Made by a program: the position numbers and the translations under genes. A stretch of 64,000 bases of DNA from Macrostomum hystrix. Lineage: Eukaryota; Platyhelminthes; Macrostomidae. The notes under the pieces were generated by a model. That model searched no databases, was not told the DNA's origin, and worked only from the letters and a program-made list of their open reading frames with translations. The stretch covers positions 4,855,501 through 4,919,500 of the forward strand of contig CATNEN010000029.1 in NCBI GenBank assembly GCA_950097015.1, in the 5' to 3' direction. Shown piece by piece: positions 1 through 10,468 of this stretch (the first letter of the stretch is position 1; each line of letters starts with the position of its first letter).

Positions 1-697
1 GCATTTGACTGCGGACAATTTGACTGCGGAGCATTTGACTGCGGAGCATTTGACTGCGGACAATTTGACTGCGGAGCATTTGACTGCGGACAATTTGACT
101 GCGGAGCATTTGACTGCGGAGCATTTGACTGCGGGCAATTTGACTGCGGACAATTTGACTGCGGAGCATTTGACTGCGGACAATTTGACTGCGGACAATT
201 TGACTGCGGAGCATTTGACTGCGGGCAATTTGACTGCGGAGCATTTGACTGCGGGCAATTTGACTGCGGAGCATTTGACTGCCAGCCATTTGACTGCCAG
301 CCATTTGACCGCCAGACATTTGACTGCCAGCCATTTGACTGCCAGCCATTTGACTGCCAGCCATTTGACTGCCAGCCATTTGACTGCCACAATTTGACTG
401 CGGGCAATCTGATGCGGACAATTTGATTGCGGGCAATTTGATTGCGGACAATTTGATTGCGGGCAATTTGACTGCCGGGCAATTTGACTGCCGGGCAATT
501 TGATTGCGGACAATTTGATTGCGGGCAATTTGACTGCCGGACAATTTGACTGCCGGGCAATTTGACTGCGGACCATTTGACTGCGGAGCATTTGACTGCG
601 GACAATTTGACTGCGGAGCATTTGACTGCGGACAATTTGACTGCGGACAATTTGACTGCGGAGCATTTGACTGCGGGCAATTTGACTGCGGACAATT
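1..697. repeat. 15-bp minisatellite (TTTGACTGC family)
   Basis: The window opens inside a tandem array of a 15-bp unit, GCATTTGACTGCGGA, alternating with CAATTTGACTGCGGA. Variant units occupy about 270-390 (with CCAG) and about 395-560 (GATTGCGGG forms). The array continues off the left edge. The open frames across it are artefacts of a repeat length divisible by three, not genes. Confidence 0.95.
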
Positions 698-984
698 TGA
701 CTGACATGCTGACATACACCAACCTTCAGTCAGTTTTTGCCAAATATCTCAATGGCCGAAGGGGCTGGAGACTTAGTCAGGAAAAATTGATCGGGATCAT
801 GCATGAGTGACGCTGAAATTATATAGATTCGTTGATATTCAGGGCGGCTAGTATACACTATACACACATGCGCGAGCGTACATGCAAAATCTATAAATCT
901 ATACATGTACTTGTCCGCAGTCGAATGCAATTTTTCCACTGTCAATTGAAGTGGCAGTCAATAAATGTGCAGCCAAAAGTGTGG

Positions 985-1357
985 AATTGTCCGCAGTCAA
1001 ATTGTGGCAGTCAAATTGTGGCAGTCAAATTGTGGCAGTCAAATTGTGGCAGTCAAATTGTGGCAGTCAAATTGTGGCAGTCAAATTGTGGCAGTCAAAT
1101 TGTGGCAGTCAAATTGTGGCAGTCAAATTGTGGCAGTCAAATTGTGGCAGTCAAATTGTGGCAGTCAAATTGTGGCAGTCAAATTGTGGCAGTCAAATTG
1201 TGGCAGTCAAATTGTGGCAGTCAAATTGTGGCAGTCAAATTGTGGCAGTCAAATTGCTCTGCAGTCAAATGCTCGGCAGTCAAATTGCCCGCAGTCAAAT
1301 TGCCCGCAGTCAAATGCTCCGCAGTCAAATGGTGGAAGTCAAATGGCAGCAGTCAAA
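985..1357. repeat. 14-bp minisatellite, inverted partner of the left-edge array
   Basis: Tandem copies of a 14-bp unit, GCAGTCAAATTGTG, followed by degenerate 14-16 bp units. The core GCAGTCAAA is the reverse complement of TTTGACTGC in the array at 1-697, so the two arrays form an inverted pair around about 290 bp of unique sequence (698-984). No gene is seen in that spacer. Confidence 0.93.
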
Positions 1358-1390
1358 TGTCGGGCTCCCTGCCTCAGGGCAGTGGCTTTT

Positions 1391-1903
1391 TTATCTAGCT
1401 TTAATTATGCTTTCTATGAAGTCCACAAATCTTTCTGTTAACTCTGTGCTTTCCTGTGTCATTAAATACACAATTTTGTCATCAGCTGTTAGGCTACGAA
1501 ATTTCGAACAGTGCCTGTCACTTTCTCTATGAATTTTATTTCTAATTGGAACATAAACGGACCAATCGCATCTAAAGAGAATATGAGTTTCGTTCTCTAC
1601 CTCGACTCTACATTTTGGACTTGTTCTGTTTTCATAGGCGATTTTCGGTCTTACAGTGCGCAATGTCTCACAGGCCAGTTTGTGGCTTCCTAGACGAAAT
1701 CGGGACATTGTGCGCCTTTGTTCTGGGTTAGAGATTATTGTTAGGTACTTTTCTCTGGAGAAATCTTTCTTAAATGTGTAATAGAAGTGGCTGAGCTTGG
1801 CTGATTTTTCCCAGAATCTTAACATAGTATTGGAAGTTATTTTAACATAACTCAACAAAACACATGTTGCCTCAACGAATTTCAAAATACGTCGTAGCTT
1901 CAT
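1391..1903 (-). pseudogene. LINE-type ORF2 C-terminal fragment
   Basis: A 170-residue open frame whose second half has the layout of the C-terminal tail of non-LTR retrotransposon proteins. It shows an R-x-R-L/S-x-x-L segment (RFRLGSHKL), then a zinc-like segment ending CRVEVENETHILFRC, then an aspartate/lysine region and an FVDFIESIIKAR tail. No reverse transcriptase core or endonuclease lies upstream on this strand, so it is a 3' remnant. The array at 985-1357 begins just past its stop. The family assignment rests on motif layout only. Clade unknown. Confidence 0.55.
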
Positions 1904-2875
1904 TCGTGAATAATTTGATCTTCATTTTATTTTCGTTTATTTATCATGTTGATAATTATGCTACTGGGTCACAATTTTTTCCTTTTTAATTATAGAGCCA
2001 AAATCTTTGTGATTCCTGATAGCAACAAGAACAGGTAATATATGCGCTCAAATCTCAGCTTATTTTGTAGACTCCAGTCATTGCTGTGAGCTAGAGAATA
2101 CAATGTCATTGTTGAAGTGCTCGCTTTTAAAGTGCAAGTTTGTACATAGACCTATACCTCCAATAATTGTTCTTATAAGGAATCATAAGCGAAGAGCTGC
2201 TAAATACTTAGGTGTTTAAAAAGTATGTTGAGTTAATAAAATAGTTTTTTTTTCATTGAAAGGCATCCCTGAGCATATAATGAGACAGTAAACAGAAGAG
2301 AAGCTGTCAATTTTCAAATGCAGGCTACAATAACAATTTTGCACTTATATTACTAAAAGTAGAGTCAAAAGCTCGCTTTTTTTATCTTCACAACAGATTT
2401 CAGTTCTTGGTCCAAAACATCGAATTGTTAGCACTCAACTATTGCGCTGCCCCATAGTGAGTACCTACTCTGCGGCATAGTAGGCTTAACCTTGGGAAGC
2501 AACACTGTGTCTCACTCGCAGCGGTTTGATTCTGACAGGTGTGCACTAAAGTGCACTATATTAACGCTTAACTAACTGGTTTAGCTGAATGCAATCAAGA
2601 AACAAGCAAAGAGAGAGAGAGAGAGAGAGATCAAAGCATGAGCAAAATAATGCCTGACGACGAAAGTGAGAGTTGCGTAAATAAGAATCGGCGGATCTCC
2701 ACTGGGTGGTACCATGGCTGGCAATTGCAGTCTGACCACTTTGACTTGAATTCCTGCCCAAAGCGGCAGTGCGGAAACCCGCCTCGAAGTTCTATAAGAT
2801 TCCAATTTCCAGAATTTTCCTATTGCGCAGCCACAATTGCAGCTCTACGCTTCTCTCGGTTTTCATCCTCAGTCG
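1904..2875. other. Intergenic region upstream of the PHACTR-like gene
   Basis: AT-rich sequence in which I see no gene. It contains a short (GA)n tract near 2608-2630 and a palindrome-like stretch around 2540-2560. The promoter and 5' UTR of the PHACTR-like gene should lie in its right half, but no clear TATA box is visible. Confidence 0.5.
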
Positions 2876-5800
2876 ATGGGCAGCTGCCAGTCCAGGCCGC
2901 TGGCTCGCCGACAGTCGCAGTCTGTCCGCCTGCAGCAGCGAACGGAGTGGCACGGCTGTCAGCGCCTCATTTCCGATCAATTCAGCACGTCCGTGCGGGC
3001 TCGGAGGTACACGCGGCGAATTGGATCCGATTTCAGCGCCGACTCGGAACTGGCTCGAGGCTTTGTTGGTAAATACGCTAGAATGGGCCTCTTAAAATTT
3101 AACAATGAATCTTCTGAACTATAGCACATTTTGTGACTTATTTGTGTCCAAGTTCATCGGTTGGTGTCAGGCAGAGCAGCACTTAGGTATCAACATTGTG
3201 ACTTATTTGTGTCCAAGTTCATCGGTTGGTGTCTGGCTGAGTGGCACTTAGGTATCAACATTGTGACTTATTTGTGACCAAGTTCATCGGTTGGTGACAG
3301 GCAGAGCAGCACTTAGGTATCAACATTGTGACTTATTTGTGACCAAGTTCATCGGTTGGTGTCAGGCAGAGCAGCACTTAGGTATCAACATTGTGACTTA
3401 TTTGTGTCCAAGTTCATCGGTTGGTGTCAGGCAGAGCAGCACTTAGGTATCAACATTGTGACTTATTTGTGTCCAAGTTCATCGGTTGGTGTCAGGCAGA
3501 GCAGCACTTAGGTATCAACATTGTGACTTATTTGTGTCCAAGTTCATCGGTTGGTGTCTGGCAGAGCAGCACTTAGGTATCAACATTGTGACTTTTTTGT
3601 GTCCAAGTTCATCGGTTGGTGTCTGGCAGAGCAGCACTTAGGTATCAACATTGTGACTTATTTGTGTCCAAGTTCATCGGTTGGTGTCTGGCTGAGCGGC
3701 ACTTAGGTATCAACATTGTGACTTATTTGTGTCCAAGTTCATCGGTTGGTGTCTGGCAGAGCAGCACTTAGGTATCAACATTGTGACTTATTTGTGTCCA
3801 AGTTCATCGGTTGGTGTCTGGCTGAGTGGCACTTAGGTATCAACATTGTGACTTATTTGTGTCCAAGTTCATCGGTTGGTGTCTGGCTGAGTGGCACTTA
3901 GGTATCAACATTGTGACTTTTTTGTGTCCAAGTTCATCGGTTGGTGTCAGGCAGAGCGCACTGAAGTCCATGAGCTCGAAGCAGCGCTTACACCACATTG
4001 ACAGTGTACATGGCCTGTCAATCAGACATTCCGGGCAGGTGTACGCTTCGCACCGGTGTGGATGTGTGTTCGCTGGGGTGTCAACGGAACGGGCAGAATC
4101 ATCTCCACCCTGGCTGAATGTCGCCAAGTGAAGCGTCAGTACCCAATGACTATCTATGTGTCGCGCATCTGTTTCCATTATTTACGAGTACTGGAACGAA
4201 CCGGTTTTAGGTTTTACGAGTTTCATGCGTGCAACTTTGTGAAAGTATTTTGAACACTGCATGTATTAAAAAAGTGCATTCCTAGCGAAAAAGTGGGATT
4301 GCTAAACAATTTTTCAGCATTTTCAATCCCCTACCCCTTCGCTTCGTTTCTTCCTTAGGCGCCAATTACGATTATGAGTTTATGAGAGCAAGTCAATTTT
4401 ATAGATTTGCTCTCAAACACTCTAGGAAGTAGAAGAAACTTTCTCAGGCGCCATTTTTACATTAGATTCTTAGTAGCCGAAATTTCTAATCCAGCTCATT
4501 AATAATTCATGACATGGTCTTTTCAGCACTTGAGCAGGGCCACACGCAGCACCAGCTTCGAGTCAATAATTATAAATAGCTCAGCAATGCTTGTGGGAGG
4601 GTGAGAACTGATTAGTCAGTTGATTAAAACTTCCTGACAATCAGTTTTTTTAGCTGATGTATATATAGTAGGCCTCTTTTGGTCCAAGCAATCAAGGACG
4701 GATCTTTCTGGCACACATGGATCAAACAGCTTAAATAATTCAAAGCTTACCTGCAATTTGTGTGCAAGCTTTAATAAGGACCCTGCTTTGTGCCTACTAT
4801 AGCCTCAAGAAAATCTTCAAAGCACTGCTAAGATTGATGCAATCTCTGCTTAATGCCGCCTTTTTTTGGCCGAAAACCATTGCTTCATATAAAATCAGAA
4901 AAATTTCTGACCAAGAGCTTGACTGCATAACAATTTATATTATTTTCTTGTATTATAAATTGTCTCAGGCAGGGGGTCGGTGGCAGAGCGGTTATCGCGT
5001 TTGCCTCTCGCACCACGGTCCCTAAGTTCGATTCCACGGCGAGGCCACATTTATTTGGGGCTCAGCCGCGGAGAGAAGGCTTGGGGGCTTGTCGTGCAAT
5101 TTACGCCCTTGAGGGCCAACCTCCAAGGCACAGTGAAGTGTACACTGCCTGACAATGAGAAAGTCAGGGCAGATGTACACACCTGTGTGAGCGTGTGCAT
5201 GCGTAAAGTATCTGTGTGCGTGTGTGCTCAGGAGTCAGCGAAATGGGCAGAATTGCCTCCTCGCTGGCTGCGGGTCTAGTGTCACCAAATGATGTACCAT
5301 TGCCCGCAGCCCTCCTGCAATTATTATTATTATTATTATTATTGTCCCAGACACTTAAAAGTTTTTTAAATATATGATTCTGGCATTCTGCCATTATTAA
5401 GTGAATGTTTAGGCTCGGTGATAGATGTGGGTGAATGTTTAGGCTCGGTGGTAGATGTGGGTGAATGTTTAGGCTCGGTGGTAGATGTGGGTGAATGTTT
5501 AGGCTCGGTGGTAGATGTGGGTGAATGTTTAGGCTCGGTGGTAGATGTGGGTAAGGCTTGGTGGTAGATTTTGGTGAATGATTAAGTTTAAGAGGTTTAA
5601 GATGTTTGTGTTTAGCTTGCTAAGAGGTTTGTAGCCTAGTGGTTAGAGCGTCGGACTCACGACTTGAAGGTCGGGGGTTCGATTCCCGACTCCACTGGAG
5701 AAATTTGTGTCTTTAGCAAGACACTCAACTGTGCATTGCTTCCTTTCACCCAGCTGTTAAATGGGTACCAGCATCAGCTGGGGAATTTGAGGGTGGGTGT

Positions 5801-7184
5801 GGCGTCCCCCAGTCCATGGACCGACAGCTGAACGCAGCCTTCAGATGTGCCGCGCAATATCTGCGGCTGTGCTGCCGGCTGCATATCTGGCCTGATTGGG
5901 GCAGGTGTAATCAATTATAAATTATTATTATTCGGTTAATTTGCTTCTCGAATTATTAACCTTGGGTCGCGATTCTCCGCTCTTTAGCAACCCCATCGAC
6001 GACTGATCAGCAGAAAAACGGATCCGCGATCGCAGCGTCACAGCCTATCGAAGAAGCGCCCAGACAGGACTCAAACATCGCCAGCGGCTGTCAGACCGCT
6101 GCCGAGCTGTACGGCGGTTTGCAGCAACTGATTCGCTGCGATCTGGACCATGCTACAAGTAAGTCTAACAATTTTCTGTGACGTGCAGTTGCTAATTTCT
6201 CTCGGGAATTTACCTACGATGAGGTGCATATTTAAGCCTGTTAATTGTTTGTCTCACCTTGGAGAAAAAAAAATTGCCGTGCTTGTTCGTCACTCTTTCA
6301 GAAACTACTTCTGAAGCAAGCATATCCGAAAAATCAACATTGCCAGTTGATGCTGAATTCGCGGATGAAACGATCTGCACAGATACAACTACATTCACAG
6401 ATGAACAGCAACAACAACAGCCGCAGCCGCAGAAGATGCCAGATCCAGACGAACCGGCTCCTGAAGAAGGCTACGAACAGGTGCCGGCCAAGGAGCCGGA
6501 TTTCGGTCGCCAGCCGGTCAAGAGCATCATTAAGAAAAGCATCAGCAGCGGACAGCTGGACTCCAAGCCCCATCATCATCATTACAGCCATCAAAATCAG
6601 CATCAGGGATCTCAGCGGCGTCGAGATCCGTTCTCGCGTTTCTTAGAAAAACGCCGCCAAGAGCGCCGCGCCGGCCTGCAGCGCCTGCACTCTCTGCTGC
6701 CGCCCTCCGAGCGCGATCGAATCGGCGCGGTGCTGGAGAAGCGGCTAAGCCTTCGGCCCAGTAGCGAGCAGCTGCTGGAGCGCAATATCCTGCACTCGTC
6801 AGCGAGCCAGCAGCTGGAGTCTGAGCGGCGCCAGCAGATCCGCCTGCTGGCCAGAAAGCTGAGCTACCGGCCCACCGTAGAGGAGCTCCGCGATCGCCAG
6901 ATCATCAAGTTCAGCGACTACGTGGAGGTGACGCGTACTGAGGACTACGACAGGGTCATTGACAAGCCCTGGGCCTGGCTAACGGAGACAGATAAGGTGA
7001 TTCCACTTCACTTTCAGTCACTTTTTTGGTCCTGTATTTTGACCTGTCAGGATTTAAAGGCCTAGTATCTTGTACCTCACCGTTATTTCAGGAGAAGATT
7101 AGGAAAGAGCTCAATGCCTTCAAGTCCAAGGAGATGCCCGTCCACAAAAACAGCAAAAAGTACACCCGATATCACAAATCCTGA
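2876..7184 (+). CDS. PHACTR-like: PHACTR-like phosphatase and actin regulator (four exons)
   Basis: Exons 2876-3068, 5988-6158, 6302-6996 and 7092-7184 join with matching phases (1, 1, 0) into 383 codons plus stop. PHACTR proteins bind G-actin through RPEL motifs and recruit protein phosphatase 1 through the C-terminus, in cytoplasm and nucleus. Exon 3 holds a Gln/His-rich low-complexity part and then two RPEL motifs (RPSSEQLLERNIL and RPTVEELRDRQII). The FSDYVEVTRTEDYDR block and PWAWLT follow, and exon 4 supplies IRKELNAFKSKEM and a TRYH ending, all hallmarks of the PHACTR C-terminus. The start at 2876 is chosen because MGSCQS begins a GC-rich exon whose donor phase fits exon 2. The N-terminal RPEL known in vertebrate PHACTRs is not seen. 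The gene model is strong for exons 2-4, and exon 1 is inferred. An ATTAAA signal lies at 7254-7259. Confidence 0.85.
3131..3957. repeat. 65-bp tandem satellite in PHACTR-like intron 1
   Basis: About 12.7 copies of a 65-bp unit containing ACTTAGGTATCAACATTGTG and CAAGTTCATCGGTTGGTGTC. The phase is strict (for example 3181, 3246, 3311), with a few substitutions per copy and two or three unit subtypes (GTCAGGCAGAGCAGC versus GTCTGGCTGAGTGGC). The array starts 62 bp after the exon 1 splice donor. Confidence 0.95.
3998..4121 (+). mobile_element. Degenerate SINE family A fragment
   Basis: This piece aligns by eye with the 3' half of the SINE at 4971-5340. It has the GGGCAG-TGTACGC-TCGCACC segment, a CGCTGGGGTGTCAACGGAACGGGCAGAATC segment and the final CTGGCTG. 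The tRNA head and the tail are missing. Confidence 0.5.
4971..5340 (+). mobile_element. tRNA-derived SINE, family A, full length
   Basis: The head is tRNA-like, with an RNA polymerase III A box (GTGGCAGAGCGG) near 4980 and a B box (GTTCGATTCC) near 5027. The body contains CAAGGCACAGTGAAGTGTACACTGCCTGACAATG-type sequence and the tail is (ATT)n. Flanks ATTGTCTCAGGC (4959-4970) and ATTGTCCCAGAC (5341-5352) match at 10 of 12 bases and look like the target duplication. It lies in intron 1 of the PHACTR-like gene. Related copies are listed at 3998, 27515, 58534 and 61835. Confidence 0.8.
5401..5560. repeat. 30-bp minisatellite in PHACTR-like intron 1
   Basis: Five near-identical copies of a 30-bp unit, GTGAATGTTTAGGCTCGGTG plus GTAGATGTGG, with a decayed half copy at the right end. 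Confidence 0.93.
5629..5935 (+). mobile_element. tRNA-derived SINE, family B
   Basis: The tRNA-like head has an A box (TAGCCTAGTGG) near 5633 and a B box (GGTTCGATTCC) near 5677. A central block follows, with TTAGCAAGACACTCAACTGTGCATTG and CACCCAGCTGTTAAATGGGTACC-type sequence. The 3' region has a CCGCGCAATA-CTGCGGC inverted motif, and the tail is (ATT)n. The central block looks like a conserved SINE domain found in several invertebrates, but I cannot name the superfamily safely. A second copy is at 7688-7989. Confidence 0.8.
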
Positions 7185-7407
7185 TTGGATCAACCGCGCT
7201 TTCCGTATCGTACATCGAACTCGTAAATTCTTATTTTAAACTAATTGCGGATAATTAAAGATATGAATCAAACAATTCACTGGCGATCCATTTTTGTCAC
7301 ATTTCAAGTGAGCCAAGCGCATTCTGCTATCTCCATTTTTACTCTGGGAGCATGGCTGTAAGAATCTACTCGTAGTTTAAAGAAGAGATTTCAATTTACT
7401 TTTTTAT

Positions 7408-7540
7408 GAATGAGTGAGCTTTTGGATGAGCATGAGACTCGGAGTGGGCTGTTGGATGTGCATGAGACTCGGAGTGAGCTGTTAGATGAGCATGAGACTC
7501 AGAGTGGGCTGTTGAATGTGCTTGAGACTCAAAATGGTGG
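7408..7540. repeat. 30-bp minisatellite, short
   Basis: About four copies of a 30-bp unit around GCATGAGACTCGGAGTG and GGCTGTTGGATG. Two exact unit starts are at 7441 and 7471. The right-hand copies are diverged. Confidence 0.85.
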
Positions 7541-7687
7541 TTCCATTTCAGAGAATCCGGGCTCTCACAGTTAGGAAGACAACACATATTTTCTAAGAAA
7601 AGAAGGATACATCTTTAAAAAACTCGTGTCTTTTTTCGTTACTCCTTATTTTAGGGAGGAATACGAGCGTATTTTAAATGAGCTCAA

Positions 7688-7989
7688 GAGGTTGTAGCCT
7701 AGTGGTTAGGGCGTCGGACTAACGACTTGAAGGTCGGGGGTTCGATTCCCGACTCCACTGAAACAATTTGTGTCCTTTAGCAAGACACTTAACTCTGCAT
7801 TGATTCAGTTCACCCAGCTGTTAAACGGGCACCAGCATCAGCTGGGATAATTGAAGGTGGGTGTGGCGTCCCCCCAGTCCATGGACTGAACAGCTGTACG
7901 CAGCCTTCAGATGCGCCGCGCAATAGCTGCGGCTGTACTGTCGGCTGCACATCTGGCCCGATTGGGGCAGGTGCAGTAATCATCATCAT
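7688..7989 (+). mobile_element. tRNA-derived SINE, family B, with target duplication
   Basis: This is a second copy of the element at 5629, with the same A box, B box, central block and 3' region. The tail is ATCATCATCAT. A perfect 12-bp direct repeat AAATGAGCTCAA flanks it at 7676-7687 and 7990-8001, which marks LINE-machinery insertion and fixes both ends. Confidence 0.88.
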
Positions 7990-8001
7990 AAATGAGCTCA
8001 A

Positions 8002-9351
8002 ATATTTGCAGTGTCGATTGACCACGCGTGCAAGATTTCATTCCTGCACACTTTTGCGTGCAGGATGTCATTCCTGCACAAGCTTTATTCGTGCGATTTA
8101 TTCAAGACGTTCAGCAGTAACCCGTCAAAAGCTTTTCAGAAACTGTTTATTTAAATGTTTTATAAAACCAAATTGAAAAAGAAACAAACGCCATTACAGT
8201 GTGCCCGCGCTAAGTTAAATTTTATTTTCCAAGTTTTCCCAGCATTGAAACTGAAAATTAATAAATGGATTTCATAAGAAAATATAGTCCAAACAATGAT
8301 GCAGTCTGCTTGGCATGCTGGTAAAGCAGCGGATCAGCTAAACCCATTGTGCAGAGTACAATGGGCCAACATGAGACAGCACTGACCTGCCCCTAAGCAA
8401 GCCCGTAATACCATCCCGCACTGCACGCCCTGCGCTGCAGCAGTCAATCGCAAAAATATTACGCCTTTGTAAGACCTGCAGCGAAAACTCTGCGCTGCAT
8501 AATTACAGGAGACTGGTCAAAGTGGCTCTTTATGTGGCCTTTGAGGAAACGACTGTTATTGCACCCTGAATTGCTACAGCCGGTAACTCAAGGCTAGGAA
8601 GGCTGGGGATAATCAGGGCAATGAGACAGGGTCTTGAGTGCCGAAGCATTGCGAATGCATACTAAGCCGAGAAGAATGCAAAGGCAGAGACTTTTCGGGG
8701 AGCGCAAGAAAAGGTCAAGCAAACAAGCAAAACAGGCCTTAGCCAGCTACTCCGGAAACGCCTCGCTGCTTTCTCACTCTCCTCTTCACTCGCTTCCCTG
8801 TGTTTTTGTATTCGAGACAAGACTCGACACAAATTGGCACACACTTTCCTCCCTTTCATATGTGAAGCTTACTGCCCCATCGCTAGTCTATCGGCAGCTG
8901 AATCCCACACTCGCCCGTCTCTCCTAAAGTACGTACGCGTACACAATTTTTTTTCCTGCAGCCGTGCATAGCGTCTAATCCTGGCTCCTGAGCTGCTTAC
9001 CCACCAGGCCATTTTTTCAGGGCTTGCTTTAGCGCTTAGCACTTAAGAATCTTACCTGTACTCATAAATGTGAGTCTGCCGGGCCTTCTGGGACAGCATA
9101 TAACTAAAAAGGACTTGACACGCCCAGTGAGTTCTTGTGAGGCTCAGCGAGCTGCAGCGCTGACGATTTCCGCAAAGAACTCAGAGGCGTCTGCGTGAAT
9201 GCTCTGAGATGCTTTACTTGCCCAGGTGATTTACTGATCCTTGTATGGGTCGCTAAAGCCTCTCCTATTCAAGCCTTAAAACGTCTACTAAAAAATTGAA
9301 AAAATTGCCGTGTATTTGTGGTCGTGGACGACTTGGAAATCTGCGCTATTA
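8002..9351. other. Intergenic region with no gene seen
   Basis: No coding exon can be supported here. A short direct repeat around TTCATTCCTGCACA occurs near 8035-8085. Open frames near 8634-8927 have no family signature and no splice partner. Confidence 0.5.
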
Positions 9352-10468
9352 GGCCGTATGAATAAAGTGAGCAATTGCTCAAAGTCTACGAGATTCTCAA
9401 TTCAGAATGAATAAAGTGAGTGCTTGCTGCTGAGCAAATGCTGCGAAGCAGCCCTCGGATTCGCTCATTCCTGCCCTCAAATCCATAGTCAGAACTATGT
9501 TGTTTCACGATTGGCCATAGACTAAAACAGCGGGCACGGAATGTCGTTGTGTGCCCGCTGCCCTGAGAATTCGTCTATGTCCAAAGCCCCTAAAGCCTGT
9601 TCATACAGCTGCAGTGAAGAGAGACGTGGAGGCATCGGACTAGAGCTGAAATTAGCTGCACTGATAGCTTATTCTGACGGCAACATGCTCAATTTAAGTA
9701 AGATAGCAACAGGCGATATTAGTGGCCTGGCTAAGCTGCAGTTTATATCTCGAGTGTCCATGCATGTAGAATCAACGGTAGATCAATCAATTCACTGGGC
9801 TGCCGGTCCTGGACCACGCGGAGGTCGAAGAATTCCTGAATTCCGCTATTGATCCGGAGTGTTCGCTACGAGACTTGGATGCGAAAGAACTTCAAAACAT
9901 TAAGGACACCGACACCTGTTCTGCATCATACTTTCCTACTGCTCTGTTAGCATGGCTGAGTTTCCTCCAGAAAGGGCACCTGCCCAAATGAAAGTGTACT
10001 TGGAGAGACGTACGATGCATGCTTTTCCCGAGGATGAACACAGAAGTTGTTTCGCTTTTCGCGTGCGAGCGTGGAGTTTCGTGGAGGACAAATGCTTTCT
10101 GTCCTAAACGATTGGAGCATTTGCTTTATCCAACAGGCAAGGGTGGCGCATTACCCAGCGAACGAAAATCTCATCGTCTTCGTCTTGAGTCGACATTTTT
10201 TCATACCACGTAGCAAATCTTGCTTGCAAGGCGAGCCTAGTTCGTTCCATTAAACAGCAAAGAAGAGGGAAGTGATTTTGATCACCATTTTGGCTATGGT
10301 ACAAATTCGCTGAGCAACTGCTCGGGTGGCTGGGAACTTGCTGGGAATATTCATACGAAAAGTGAGCGGTTGCTCAAACTCAGAGCAATTGCTCAGCTCT
10401 GAGCACTTGCTCAAACTCAGAGTAGGAGCATTTACTCATGAGCGATTGCTCAATTTATTCATACGGCC
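9352..10468. mobile_element. TIR DNA element with TA target duplication
   Basis: The left end reads GGCCGTATGAATAAAGTGAG and the right end is its inverted copy, with about 27 of 29 positions matching. Each end is flanked by TA (9350-9351 and 10469-10470). Further copies of a GAGCAATTGCTC-like palindrome cluster just inside both ends (9368-9440, 10360-10455). The interior carries an open segment from about 9790 to 9990 that ends in LSFLQKGHLPK. It is not a transposase family I recognise. The element is 1117 bp, too short for an intact autonomous copy. Confidence 0.75.

Noticed and set aside
5-397. Open frame of repeated LTAEHLTADN
   Set aside because: It is the translation of a 15-bp minisatellite, with no gene features around it.
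5633-5705. tRNA-like sequence with A and B boxes (also at 4975 and 7690)
   Set aside because: Each is the head of a SINE with body, tail and, in two cases, target duplications, so they are not free tRNA genes.
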